Positions 43,570-52,531 of a DNA stretch of 64,000 nucleotides are shown here, in pieces. Origin of the DNA: an uncultured Clostridium sp. (GTDB taxonomy: Bacteria; Cyanobacteriota; Vampirovibrionia; Gastranaerophilales; Gastranaerophilaceae); the NCBI GenBank assembly GCA_905212085.1, contig CAJMDF010000003.1, positions 15,276-79,275 of the forward strand, in the 5' to 3' direction. The translations under genes were made by a program, and so were the position numbers. The notes under the pieces were generated by a model. The model was not told where the DNA came from. It saw nothing but the letters and a program-made list of their open reading frames with translations, and searched no databases. Position 1 is the first letter of the stretch; every line of letters begins with the position of its first letter.

Positions 43570-44436
43570 TTATAATAAAGTCTTAAGTGTTAAACTAATT
43601 GTATTCCTTAAGCCTAACTCTGTTTTTTCTTGCCATAAAAATTTAATTGTTTCAGGACGGATTTTTAAGTTGTTTTCGATATTTATTTTTGTAGCTTGGT
43701 CACTGTGTAATTTTTTATCTCCTGTGACAAATGTACAATTCCCTGCATTGTTTTTATGCCTTCTGTAACCGATAAGCGGGGTATAAATTATTGCAGAGCC
43801 ACCTATTAAATTTGCAAAATTAAATAAAAATTTATCAGGACAAATTTTCCATTTGTCAGTATTTTTGTAATTTTTAATCAGTTCAATTGATGCTTTTCTA
43901 AACATTGCAGAGCTGTTTGGTGACCAGTACCATCCTCCAAAATGTTTGTATTTTAAAATTTTGTACTTAACTTTTTCTCCGGCAAAAAGTTCATCAAGAT
44001 TTTTGCAATGTGGTGATGATATTGAATTCATTGTATGAATTTCATCATTATCACCGATTTCAATAATTTGGCAGGATGTAAATGCGACAGATGTTTCAAG
44101 ATGAACTCTTATATGATTTTTAGTGTAATCAGGCATCAAAATGTCATCACTGTCAATAAAACTTACAAATTGACCTTGAGCTATTTCTAAGCCTTTAATC
44201 ATTGAAGCCATTTGCCCTTGATTTGTGGTTTGTTTTATCAGAGTAATTTTTAAATCCTGATTTTCAGATATAAAATTTTCAATAATTTGGCAGGAGTTAT
44301 CTTTAGAACAGTCATCTACTACAATGATTTCAAAGTTTTTATAAGTTTGAGCTTTTATGCTCTCTAGAGTTTTTAAAATATATTTTTCATAGTTGTAAGA
44401 AGTTACAACAAATGACACCATAGGTAATTTAAGCAT
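43570..44436 (-). CDS. family 2 glycosyltransferase
   Basis: This 288-residue GT-A enzyme begins L-P-M-V-S-F-V-V-T-S-Y-N-Y-E-K-Y-I and has V-V-D-D-C-S-K-D-N-S and the metal-binding S-F-I-D-S-D-D-I-L (D-x-D) near residue 95. It transfers a sugar from a nucleotide donor, most likely in polysaccharide or envelope glycan synthesis. The acceptor is unknown. Its start overlaps the end of the upstream DUF475 gene by 8 bases, so the pair is probably cotranscribed, although a functional link is not obvious. Confidence 0.87.
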   Translation of the reverse strand: MLKLPMVSFVVTSYNYEKYILKTLESIKAQTYKNFEIIVVDDCSKDNSCQIIENFISENQDLKITLIKQTTNQGQMASMIKGLEIAQGQFVSFIDSDDILMPDYTKNHIRVHLETSVAFTSCQIIEIGDNDEIHTMNSISSPHCKNLDELFAGEKVKYKILKYKHFGGWYWSPNSSAMFRKASIELIKNYKNTDKWKICPDKFLFNFANLIGGSAIIYTPLIGYRRHKNNAGNCTFVTGDKKLHSDQATKINIENNLKIRPETIKFLWQEKTELGLRNTISLTLKTLL

Positions 44437-45499
44437 TTTTAGAATCCTGTTCAGCTAATAATCTTTCCATCTTTTTATTGTGCATAACTGAAGAAATAAA
44501 TGCAGCAATAATAAATCCTAATCCTATACCGCCAGTAACAATTTCCGGAATTTCTTTTACTGTAGATACTAGCATAAGACAAGCTAAAGCACCTATTGCC
44601 CAATGTGCACCATGTTCTAAGTATAAAAATTGTTTTAGAGTTTTCTTTTCAACAAGCATTATAGTAAGTGATCTTACAAACATAGCACCGATTGCAAGAC
44701 CGATTGATATTATTATGATATCTTTACTTAATGCAAAAGCTCCTAATACACCGTCTAATGAGAAAGATGCATCAATTAATTCCAAGTATAAAAAGCTGAT
44801 TAATCCAGTGCAGCCTGCACCTTGTGCGGCACAGCTGGCAAGTCTCATTTCTTCATGTTTTTCCAAATAATGAGTAAATCCGTCAATTAATAAGTAAGTT
44901 ATAATCCCTGAAATTCCAGCAATCATAACATGAATTTTTTGTTCAACAGGTACAAAGTTTTGAGTTGCAAGAAGCATAAAAAGAGAGATTACAATTTCAA
45001 TACCTTTGATGTGGTCAAAATGTGATAACCAATATTCTATAGGTTTAATCCAATGAATTTCTTTTTTGTGGTCAAAAAAGTAGTTCAAGAACAGCATAAT
45101 TAAGAACATTCCGCCGAATGTAACGATCGGTGCATGTGTCTGATGCAAGTAATAAGCATATTTATCAGCATTGGTAAGTGCAATATTTGCAACTTCAAGC
45201 ATTTTTAATTTCGCAAAAATAGAAACGACTAAAATTGGGAATAAAAATCTCATACCGAATACTGCGATGATGATACCCCAAGTTAAAAATCTCATACGCC
45301 ATTTATGACTCATTTTTTCAAGCTTCATTGCATTCACAACAGCGTTATCAAAAGATAAACTAATCTCTAAAATTCCTAATACAATTGCAATGAATACACA
45401 CGTAAGACCTGTTCCGGAATGTACATGTTCTCCCCAAAAATATGCCCCGATAAGCCCTGCTATGGTCACGATATATGAACCTAAAAAATATTCTAGCAT
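44429..45499 (-). CDS. DUF475/TerC-like integral membrane protein
   Basis: This 356-residue protein has about nine hydrophobic segments. The TerC-type motif E-I-S-L-S-F-D-N-A-V-V-N-A appears near residue 47, and a second acidic motif E-L-I-D-A-S-F-S-L-D-G-V-L-G-A near 240. That pair is typical of the DUF475 branch of TerC proteins. Members are proposed to move metal ions, mainly manganese, but the role of this one is not established. AAGGAGAG precedes the ATG. Confidence 0.86.
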   Translation of the reverse strand: MLEYFLGSYIVTIAGLIGAYFWGEHVHSGTGLTCVFIAIVLGILEISLSFDNAVVNAMKLEKMSHKWRMRFLTWGIIIAVFGMRFLFPILVVSIFAKLKMLEVANIALTNADKYAYYLHQTHAPIVTFGGMFLIMLFLNYFFDHKKEIHWIKPIEYWLSHFDHIKGIEIVISLFMLLATQNFVPVEQKIHVMIAGISGIITYLLIDGFTHYLEKHEEMRLASCAAQGAGCTGLISFLYLELIDASFSLDGVLGAFALSKDIIIISIGLAIGAMFVRSLTIMLVEKKTLKQFLYLEHGAHWAIGALACLMLVSTVKEIPEIVTGGIGLGFIIAAFISSVMHNKKMERLLAEQDSKNA

Positions 45500-45619
45500 T
45501 TATGTAACTCTCCTTATTTAATTAAATATGTATTTATATTATATTTAAGAATTATGGTGAAAACAATCATCTAAAATTTGTATAATATTTATATATCAAT
45601 TATTTAGCTACTTTTGAAT

Positions 45620-45647
45620 TTGAAAAAATTTTTGTTCTTGATATAAT
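45620..45647 (+). promoter_or_regulatory. leaderless promoter of prfA
   Basis: TTGAAA (45620-45625), a 16-base spacer and an extended -10 TGATATAAT (TATAAT at 45642-45647) end 6 bases before the prfA ATG. No ribosome site is present. Confidence 0.68.
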
Positions 45648-45653
45648 CAAATT

Positions 45654-46736
45654 ATGAAAGATATGTTAGATAAAATTCTTCAAATAGAGAAGAAATATAA
45701 TGAATTAGGTGTTACACTCTCAGATCCTGCAGTAATTCACGATTACAATAAATTCAGGGATCTTTCTAAGCAAAGAAAGTCTATGGAGGAAACCGTTGAA
45801 CTTTATTATGCTTGGAAAAAAGCTGTTGATGCTATTGAAGAAGCTAAACAGATGATGCATGAAGAAAAAGATGAGGAAATGAAAAGTTTCCTTAAAGCTG
45901 AAATTGAAAGCAATGAAGCTAAACTTCCTGAATATGAACAAAGAATGAAAGTTTTATTGCTTCCTCGAGATCCAATGGATGATAAAGATATTATGCTTGA
46001 AATCAGAGGCGGTGCAGGCGGTGATGAGGCAAATATTTTTGCAGGGGATCTTGCAAGAATGTATATGAGATATGCTGATAAAAAAGGCTGGCAGACTCAA
46101 GTTTTAAGTAAAACAGAATGTGAAGCAGGCGGTGTGTCTGAAATAATTATTTCAATCAAAGGTGATGGAGTATATTCTCAATTGAAATATGAATCAGGTG
46201 TACACAGAGTGCAAAGAGTTCCAGCGACGGAATCTCAAGGTCGAGTACATACATCAACTGCAACAGTTGCTGTAATGCCTGAAGTCGATGATGTGGAAGT
46301 AAATCTTAATATGAATGATGTTGAAATCACAACAGCTCGTTCAGGCGGTGCAGGCGGTCAAAACGTTAACAAGGTTGAAACTGCTGCGAGAGTATTCCAC
46401 AAACCTACAGGGATTATGATTTTCTGTACTGAAGAACGCTCACAATTACAAAACAAAGAGCGTGCATTACAAATCCTTAAAGCAAAACTTTATGATATGG
46501 AAGTGCAAAAACAAATGAAGGAAATTACTGATTTACGCCGTTCTCAAGTTGGGACAGGTGACAGAAGTGAAAGAATCAGAACTTACAATTTCCCTCAAGG
46601 CCGTTTAACCGACCACCGTATCAATCACAATTTGAATGTAAATACTGTAATTGACGGTGATTTGGATGAATTGATTAATCTGTTGATTGAACACGACCAA
46701 AAATTAAAATTAGAAAAACTCGCTGAGGTGAATTAG
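45654..46736 (+). CDS. prfA: peptide chain release factor 1
   Basis: This 360-residue factor reads UAA/UAG stops. It has the tripeptide anticodon P-A-T in R-V-P-A-T-E-S-Q-G-R-V-H-T (~184) and the catalytic G-G-Q in S-G-G-A-G-G-Q-N-V-N-K (~229). Domain order and length are normal. The P-A-T motif separates it from RF2. No ribosome site is present, and the mRNA is probably leaderless. Its TAG stop overlaps the GTG of ylxR by one base. Confidence 0.97.
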   Translation: MKDMLDKILQIEKKYNELGVTLSDPAVIHDYNKFRDLSKQRKSMEETVELYYAWKKAVDAIEEAKQMMHEEKDEEMKSFLKAEIESNEAKLPEYEQRMKVLLLPRDPMDDKDIMLEIRGGAGGDEANIFAGDLARMYMRYADKKGWQTQVLSKTECEAGGVSEIIISIKGDGVYSQLKYESGVHRVQRVPATESQGRVHTSTATVAVMPEVDDVEVNLNMNDVEITTARSGGAGGQNVNKVETAARVFHKPTGIMIFCTEERSQLQNKERALQILKAKLYDMEVQKQMKEITDLRRSQVGTGDRSERIRTYNFPQGRLTDHRINHNLNVNTVIDGDLDELINLLIEHDQKLKLEKLAEVN

Positions 46737-46981
46737 TGGTAGAACGAAAATGTGCAGGGTGCGGTAAGTTAAAAAATAGGGATGAATTAATAAAGATTAC
46801 TAAGGAAAACCTGCACGGTGACGTCGTTATAAACCACAGTAATAAAATATTTGGCAGATCTGTATATCTCTGCTATAATAATTCGTGTATAGAAGCCGCT
46901 TTTAAAAAAAATAGAATTTCAAAAGCCTTAAAAACTTCTGTACCGGAAGATTTGAAAGGAAGATTAATAAATGAGTTTTGA
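46736..46981 (+). CDS. ylxR: YlxR/RnpM family RNA-binding protein
   Basis: This 81-residue protein starts with GTG sharing a base with the prfA stop; GAGGTG upstream is the ribosome site. R-K-C-A-G-C-G-K-L-K-N-R-D-E-L-I-K-I is the YlxR signature, and G-R-S-V-Y-L-C-Y-N-N-S-C follows. Related proteins bind RNase P RNA or regulate RNA. It is found before infB as usual, and overlaps infB by 11 bases. Confidence 0.92.
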   Translation: MVERKCAGCGKLKNRDELIKITKENLHGDVVINHSNKIFGRSVYLCYNNSCIEAAFKKNRISKALKTSVPEDLKGRLINEF

Positions 46982-49460
46982 TACAATAAGAATAAATGAA
47001 TTAGCAAAAGAACTGGGTATGACAAGTAAAGAAGTTATAGAAAAATTTGCCCAGTTATCTATCACAGGCAAAACTCATTCAAGTACAGTGACAGTTGATC
47101 AGGTAAGAAGATTAAAAGAATTCATTGCAAACGGCGGTGTAAAAGAGCATAAAAAGCCAAAAGCTTTTGTCGTAAAAAAAGCAAAAGTCGCTGAAACTCC
47201 TGTTGCAGAAGAAACTAAACCTGTTGCAGAAAAAAAAGTAGAAGTTGTAAGACCTGCCGCTCCTAAAGTAGAGGTTGTAAAACCAAAACCGCAAAGCCGT
47301 TTAGAAATCGTAAGACGTGCACCTAAGAAACCTGTTGTAGAAAAAACAGAAAAATCTTCCGAAACAAAAAAATTCCCTCCAAGATCAGAAAGACCTCAAA
47401 GAGGAGAAAGACAGTTTCCACCTAAAAAAGATGGTGCTCCTAATAAAAAACCTTTCGAAAAACCTTCAGGAGAAAGAAAACCTATTCAAAGAACTATAAT
47501 TTCTCAAGACATTTATGAGAATAAAGGTCAGGGCAGAAAACGCAACGATTCTAAAAAGAAAGGTAAAGATTTTAATTCTAAAAAAGAAGAACAAGAAAGA
47601 ATCTCACTAGAAAAAGCTGCTGCTCAAAAACATAAAAAACGTACTCATAAAGAAGAAGAAGCTGCTCAAGTTACACAAATTGTCGTAAATCATGCTATGA
47701 CAATAGGTGAATTGTCTGAAAAGATTCAAAAGACTCCTGCAGAAATCGTTAAATTCTTAATGATGAACGGCATTATGGCTACTGTAAATCAACTTATTGA
47801 CGTTGATGTTATTAAGAAGATTTGTGCAGAATACAATTTGGAAGTTCTTGATGAAGACTTAGATGCTTACATGGAAGAAGAACTTGAAAAAGAAGAAAAA
47901 GTTAAAAAACTTACAGAAGTTGATAAAAAATTACTTAAAAGACGTGCACCTGTTGTAAGTATTATGGGACACGTTGACCATGGTAAAACAACTTTGTTAG
48001 ACAGTATAAGAGCTTCAAAACATAAAATTGTAGCGACAGAAGTAGGCGGGATTACACAGTCTATCGGTGCATATACAGTTTATCTTGACAATAACAAAGA
48101 TAAGAAAATCGTATTTGTAGATACTCCGGGGCACGAAGCATTTACCGAAATGAGAGCACGTGGTGCTAAAGCTACGGATATTGCAATTTTGGTAGTTGCA
48201 GCAGATGATGGTATAATGCCTCAGACTATTGAAGCTATTAACCACGCTAAAGCAGCTGAAGTTCCTATTATTGTTGCAGTAAACAAGATTGATAAACCGG
48301 ATGCAAATCCTGACAGAGTATTACAACAATTAACAGAACACGGTTTGGTTCCGGAAGAATGGGGCGGAGATACTATTGTCGTAAAAGTTTCAGCATTGCA
48401 AGGTACAGGTATTGATGAATTATTAGAATACATCTTGTTAGTTGCTGACATCCAAGATTTAAAAGCTAACCCTAAAGCAGAAGCTTCCGGGGTTGTAATT
48501 GAAGCAAACCTTGATAAAGGTAAAGGTCCTGTAGCGACATTGCTTGTACAAAACGGTACGTTACGTGTGGGGAATTGTATTGTAGTAGGTACAGCTTGTG
48601 GTCGTGTAAGGGCATTATTATCAGATTCAGGAGAAAGAATTCAAAAGGCAGAACCGTCAACTCCTGTCGAAATTCTGGGTTTGACAGAAGTGCCTCAAGC
48701 GGGTGATTATTTTGAAGTTGTAAAAAATGAAAAAGAAATGAAAGCAATTGTACAAGAACGTAAAGAAAAAGAACGTAATAAACGTCTTGATGCAATGTTG
48801 CCAGCTCATGTTCGCCGTGAAGCAGTTGCAGGAGAAGATGATATCCCTCAATTGAACTTGATTATTAAAGCTAATACAAACGGTTCTGCAGAGGCAGTAT
48901 CTCAAGCTATTGCTCAATTAGAATCAGATGAAATCAAAACTAAAATTATTCATGTTGGTGTAGGTGATATTTCCGAAGCCGATGTAATGCTTGCATCCGC
49001 ATCAAATGCATTGATTTTAGGATTTACAGTAAAAGAAGATGCAAATGCTTTAGCTGCTGCTGAAAAAGAAGGCGTTACTATCAAGAAATATGATATTATC
49101 TATCAAATTTTAGAGGATATTGAAAAGACAATGTTATCTCTATTGCAGCCAGAAATTAAAGAGGTTGAACTTGGAAAAGCTGAGGTAAGACAAATCTTTA
49201 CTATCGGTAAAACAACAAGAATTGCGGGTTGCTATGTTACAGAAGGTAAGATTGTAAGAAGTAAAGATGCTGTTTTATATCGTGACGGAAAAGAAATCTT
49301 CCGTGGAGCTATTGATCAGTTGAAACGATTCAAAGATGACGTAAAAGAAGTTGCACAAGGTTTTGAATGCGGTATTTCTTTTGCGAAATGGAATGATATT
49401 GAAGTTGGCGATATAATCGAAGTATCAACTAAAGAAGAAATTGAAAGATCAAGTTTGTAA
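46971..49460 (+). CDS. infB: translation initiation factor IF-2
   Basis: This 829-residue GTPase brings initiator tRNA to the 30S subunit. It has an N-terminal helical domain (I-R-I-N-E-L-A-K-E-L-G-M), then a long K/P/E-rich linker (~60-235). The G domain starts with R-A-P-V-V-S-I-M-G-H-V-D-H-G-K-T-T (~325-340). V-D-T-P-G-H-E-A-F (~385) and N-K-I-D (~438) are the other switch motifs. Domain C1/C2 with I-I-K-A-N-T-N-G-S-A-E-A closes the protein. nusA is not next to ylxR here; prfA takes that place. Confidence 0.97.
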   Translation: MSFDTIRINELAKELGMTSKEVIEKFAQLSITGKTHSSTVTVDQVRRLKEFIANGGVKEHKKPKAFVVKKAKVAETPVAEETKPVAEKKVEVVRPAAPKVEVVKPKPQSRLEIVRRAPKKPVVEKTEKSSETKKFPPRSERPQRGERQFPPKKDGAPNKKPFEKPSGERKPIQRTIISQDIYENKGQGRKRNDSKKKGKDFNSKKEEQERISLEKAAAQKHKKRTHKEEEAAQVTQIVVNHAMTIGELSEKIQKTPAEIVKFLMMNGIMATVNQLIDVDVIKKICAEYNLEVLDEDLDAYMEEELEKEEKVKKLTEVDKKLLKRRAPVVSIMGHVDHGKTTLLDSIRASKHKIVATEVGGITQSIGAYTVYLDNNKDKKIVFVDTPGHEAFTEMRARGAKATDIAILVVAADDGIMPQTIEAINHAKAAEVPIIVAVNKIDKPDANPDRVLQQLTEHGLVPEEWGGDTIVVKVSALQGTGIDELLEYILLVADIQDLKANPKAEASGVVIEANLDKGKGPVATLLVQNGTLRVGNCIVVGTACGRVRALLSDSGERIQKAEPSTPVEILGLTEVPQAGDYFEVVKNEKEMKAIVQERKEKERNKRLDAMLPAHVRREAVAGEDDIPQLNLIIKANTNGSAEAVSQAIAQLESDEIKTKIIHVGVGDISEADVMLASASNALILGFTVKEDANALAAAEKEGVTIKKYDIIYQILEDIEKTMLSLLQPEIKEVELGKAEVRQIFTIGKTTRIAGCYVTEGKIVRSKDAVLYRDGKEIFRGAIDQLKRFKDDVKEVAQGFECGISFAKWNDIEVGDIIEVSTKEEIERSSL

Positions 49461-49476
49461 TATTTATAAGTGATTA

Positions 49477-49520
49477 TAAGAAAAGACTATCCTTGTATTA
49501 CCAAGGATAGTCTTTTCTTA
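49477..49520. terminator. strong bidirectional terminator after infB
   Basis: A 19-bp perfect stem (left arm 49477-49495, right arm 49502-49520) has a 6-base loop; it contains the stop region of the minus-strand pilin gene. Confidence 0.88.
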
Positions 49521-50300
49521 TTTCCCAACCGTCTCGTTTTATCAACTGAAAACAAGATGCAGCTCCATCAGTTCCTTTGCAGTATTCTTGAGGTGCATTA
49601 TTTTTCCCTGGTCCGTTAAGAAGTTGGTCTCTTGGTATATTGTTTGCGATTCTATCCATAGCTGTTACTTCTGTTTTAGGTTTAGTTATTTTGCATGTAG
49701 AACTAGTAGTTAGCCAGATATTATAACGAAACTCATATCTTCGATGTTCAGTTTTATAAGCATTGAAAGAAAGAGCTTTTTCATTTGCAAATGGATAAAA
49801 AATTACAGTTAATAATCCATATGATCTCATGTTGCTAAGTCTAATTAGGCTTCCATCGGGTAGATAGCAGCTATTATTTCCATATGCAGTGACTTTATCT
49901 TTTGTTTTAACACAATTCATTTTACTTTTGATTTTTGTATTATAAAATTCTGTAGCTTTTTCATCATTGTCAAAAAGCCAATATTCAGATGGACCATTTT
50001 CTTCTTCAGCTAGTGATATAGCATTCTGTATTGTGTTATACATTTTTTGTAATCTTACAGGAACTTCTTTTTTTTGATAGTTGCCTATAAGTGCTGGAAT
50101 TGTCAAAGCTGCAACAACGCCGATAATTCCTAACGTTATTAAAACTTCTGCAAGAGTAAATCCATTTTTTAATTTGTTGTGATGTAACAATTCTCTACAA
50201 TAACAGTTTTTTCTATAAAAGTAGAGTGTTTTTCTGAAAACACCTTCTAGACAAAGGCTTCGCGGGGGGGGGGCACTCTGAAAGCTTCTTGTTTAAACAT
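49498..50300 (-). CDS. phase-variable pilin-like protein, out of frame at a C10/G10 tract
   Basis: On the minus strand an ATG at 50300 with a perfect AGGAGG 7 bases upstream begins MFKQEAFRVPPP, crosses ten C (50273-50264) and stops at 50247. The pilin domain, G-FTLAEVLITLGIIGVVAAL, continues in a frame that is open back through the tract but has only a TTG (50190) as a local start. One added base (or two lost) would give a 267-residue protein. TTGACA at 50360-50355 is a good -35. The globular part has Cys pairs (S-T-C-K-I, E-Y-C-K-G). The gene interrupts the usual infB-rbfA neighbourhood. Confidence 0.78.
50264..50273 (-). repeat. G10/C10 homopolymer (contingency tract)
   Basis: Ten consecutive G on the plus strand lie in the 5' coding part of the pilin gene, with the same length and the same out-of-frame register as at 34439-34448. 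Confidence 0.85.
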
Positions 50301-50444
50301 TTTTCATCCTCCTAAAATAAATTCCATTTTCATTATTTATTATTTTTAATTTTTTGTCAAGGTAGTTGTATTTTAATATAGTAGTTTTGTTGATTATTTA
50401 TTTTATATATTTCATGTTATACTAATTTTACCAAGGAGATAATT

Positions 50445-50789
50445 ATGACTTTAAGAAATGAACGAGTAAGAAAAGAATTAATGCGAGATATTTCTGATAT
50501 TTTACGCAAAGAAATCAGAGGTCTTGCAGGTGTTGTATCTGTTTTAGACGTTGAAGTATCTCATGATAATTCTTTTGCAAAAGTTATATACAGTGTATTA
50601 GGATCCGAAGAACAGGTTGAAAAAACTAAGGATATTATAGAAAAAAGTACCCCAAAAATTCGTTATGAAGTTGGGAAACGTATCCGTTTAAGACTTACTC
50701 CTGAATTAAAATTTGTATATACTGACTCTTTAGAAAAAGGTTCTAAAGTAAGTGAAATTATTGATAAAATTTCTCGCGGAGAACTTTAA
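50445..50789 (+). CDS. rbfA: ribosome-binding factor A
   Basis: This 114-residue KH-like protein helps 16S rRNA 5'-end maturation. It has R-V-R-K-E-L-M-R-D-I-S-D-I-L-R-K-E-I near the start, V-S-V-L-D-V-E-V-S-H-D, A-K-V-I-Y-S-V and R-L-R-L-T-P-E-L-K-F-V-Y-T-D. AAGGAGA precedes the ATG and TATACT lies upstream. Its stop overlaps the truB start (TAATG). Confidence 0.94.
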   Translation: MTLRNERVRKELMRDISDILRKEIRGLAGVVSVLDVEVSHDNSFAKVIYSVLGSEEQVEKTKDIIEKSTPKIRYEVGKRIRLRLTPELKFVYTDSLEKGSKVSEIIDKISRGEL

Positions 50790-51667
50790 TGCCTGATATG
50801 CAAACTTTGGCAAAAAAGTTATTTGGGTTTGTAAATATATACAAACCTGTTGGAATGACATCTCATGATGTGGTTGCAAAAATGAGAAAAATTACAGGGG
50901 TAAAGCAAGTCGGACATACTGGAACTTTAGATCCTTTTGCTGAAGGTGTTTTGCCTGTTTGTATCGGAAAAGCTACACGTTTAATTGAGTTTTTAGCTGA
51001 TGACAAAGAATATTTGGCGACGGTTAAATTTGGTGCATCTACTGATACATATGACAAAGACGGGTGTATTATTTTTTCTTCAGATAAAAAAGTTTCTGAA
51101 AATGATGTAAAAGAGGCTTTGAAGTCCTTTGAGGGAGAAATCTCTCAGATGCCTCCTATATATTCTGCGATTAAGGTTAATGGTAAAAAGTTATATGAAT
51201 ATGCAAGAAGTGGTAAAGAGGTAGAAGTTCAGCCGCGTCATGTTGTAATTGAAAATATTGAATTAAAATCTTTTGATAAAGAATTGCAGCAGGCAGAGAT
51301 ATTAATAAAATGTTCAAAAGGTACTTATATCAGATCAATTGCTAACGATTTAGGAGAAAAGCTTGGGTGCGGAGCACATTTAATAAGATTAATCAGAACT
51401 CAGGCAGGGAAATTCAGAGTTGAGAATAGTGTAAAACTTGAAGATGTTCAAATTCCAAAAGATTTAATTAATCCAATTGATATGATGGATTATGAAAAAG
51501 TTCATGTGAGGGCTGAAGACATTGAATATATCAAGAATGGAAGAGCTTTAAAAAATAAAAATATTGAGCATGGCAGTATAATTCTTTTGGTTTATAATGA
51601 TAATGAAATCTGCGCTGTAGGAGTTGCAGATGAGAATGTAATAAAATTGAAGAAAGTGTTTTTATAA
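50789..51667 (+). CDS. truB: tRNA pseudouridine-55 synthase
   Basis: This 292-residue enzyme makes pseudouridine 55 in tRNA. The catalytic Asp is in V-G-H-T-G-T-L-D-P-F-A-E-G-V-L (~residue 52). G-F-V-N-I-Y-K-P-V-G-M-T-S-H-D and the R-L-I-E-F motif are also standard. P-P-I-Y-S-A-I-K-V-N-G-K-K-L-Y-E-Y-A-R confirms the TruB family. It overlaps rbfA upstream and the next gene downstream by one base each, so the three are translationally coupled. Confidence 0.95.
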   Translation: MPDMQTLAKKLFGFVNIYKPVGMTSHDVVAKMRKITGVKQVGHTGTLDPFAEGVLPVCIGKATRLIEFLADDKEYLATVKFGASTDTYDKDGCIIFSSDKKVSENDVKEALKSFEGEISQMPPIYSAIKVNGKKLYEYARSGKEVEVQPRHVVIENIELKSFDKELQQAEILIKCSKGTYIRSIANDLGEKLGCGAHLIRLIRTQAGKFRVENSVKLEDVQIPKDLINPIDMMDYEKVHVRAEDIEYIKNGRALKNKNIEHGSIILLVYNDNEICAVGVADENVIKLKKVFL

Positions 51668-52527
51668 TGAAAAAGATTATTTTTACTTTAGCTTTGTTAT
51701 TGACAGCAAGTCAGATGTGTATGGCAAAAGAATGTGAAACATCTTGTTGCCCTGCTCCGTACGATTTAACATCAGGATTTTCAAGATTCGTAAGTACTGC
51801 CACAGGACAGAATTTTATAGCTGAAAAAGTTGGCGAAAGCCTTGTAAAAAAAGCTATTAAGAAAAATATTGTAAGTGGGAAAGTTAGTGCTAAATTAGAT
51901 TCTTATAGTACGAGAGATTTGAAAGCAGGTAGATTTAAGTCTTTGGAAATTACAGGTAAAGATGTCGATGTAGAGGGAATTTATATTTCTTATTTCAACG
52001 CTAAAACTTTATGTAATTTCAACTATATTGCTCCAAGTGGTGATAACAATTATATTGTAAAAGAAAATATTCCGATTGCTTTCAACACCGAAATTACAGA
52101 AGATGATTTGAACAAAACTATGAATTCTTCTGATTATAAAAGGTTAATTGATGATATTAACAATATTGGTGGAAGTTTGAATATTTTTCAAATTATATCT
52201 ACATCTGTAAAATTAAAAAACGGTAAAATGTATTACATTGTGCGATACGCAATGCCTTTTGTAAGAAAGTCAAAGGAAGTTGTAATCAGCTCTGATATTA
52301 ATGTTGAAAATGGTAAAATTGTTCTAGCTAATACAAATTTTGTAAGAAATAATTCATTAATGGATATTGATAAATTCTCAAGTATTTTAAATTATATCAA
52401 TCCACTTGATTTTTCTGCAAAAATATTAGAAAATAAAGATGCAAATTTCAGCATTAAAAATGTTAAAATTTCTGATCAAAAAATAAATATTGACGGAATA
52501 ATAACAGTTCTTAAAGATAAGGAATAA
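51667..52527 (+). CDS. secreted DUF2993/LmeA-like protein
   Basis: This 286-residue protein has a signal peptide (I-I-F-T-L-A-L-L-L-T-A-S) ending near M-A-K at residue ~21. After a Cys-rich start (C-E-T-S-C-C), the body is beta-rich with L-K-A-G-R-F-K-S-L-E-I-T-G-K-D-V and a later S-I-K-N-V-K-I-S-D-Q-K-I-N-I-D-G. These repeats resemble DUF2993 (LmeA) proteins, thought to bind lipids in the envelope. It is translationally coupled to truB. The exact function is unknown. Confidence 0.65.
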   Translation: MKKIIFTLALLLTASQMCMAKECETSCCPAPYDLTSGFSRFVSTATGQNFIAEKVGESLVKKAIKKNIVSGKVSAKLDSYSTRDLKAGRFKSLEITGKDVDVEGIYISYFNAKTLCNFNYIAPSGDNNYIVKENIPIAFNTEITEDDLNKTMNSSDYKRLIDDINNIGGSLNIFQIISTSVKLKNGKMYYIVRYAMPFVRKSKEVVISSDINVENGKIVLANTNFVRNNSLMDIDKFSSILNYINPLDFSAKILENKDANFSIKNVKISDQKINIDGIITVLKDKE

Positions 52528-52531
52528 TATT

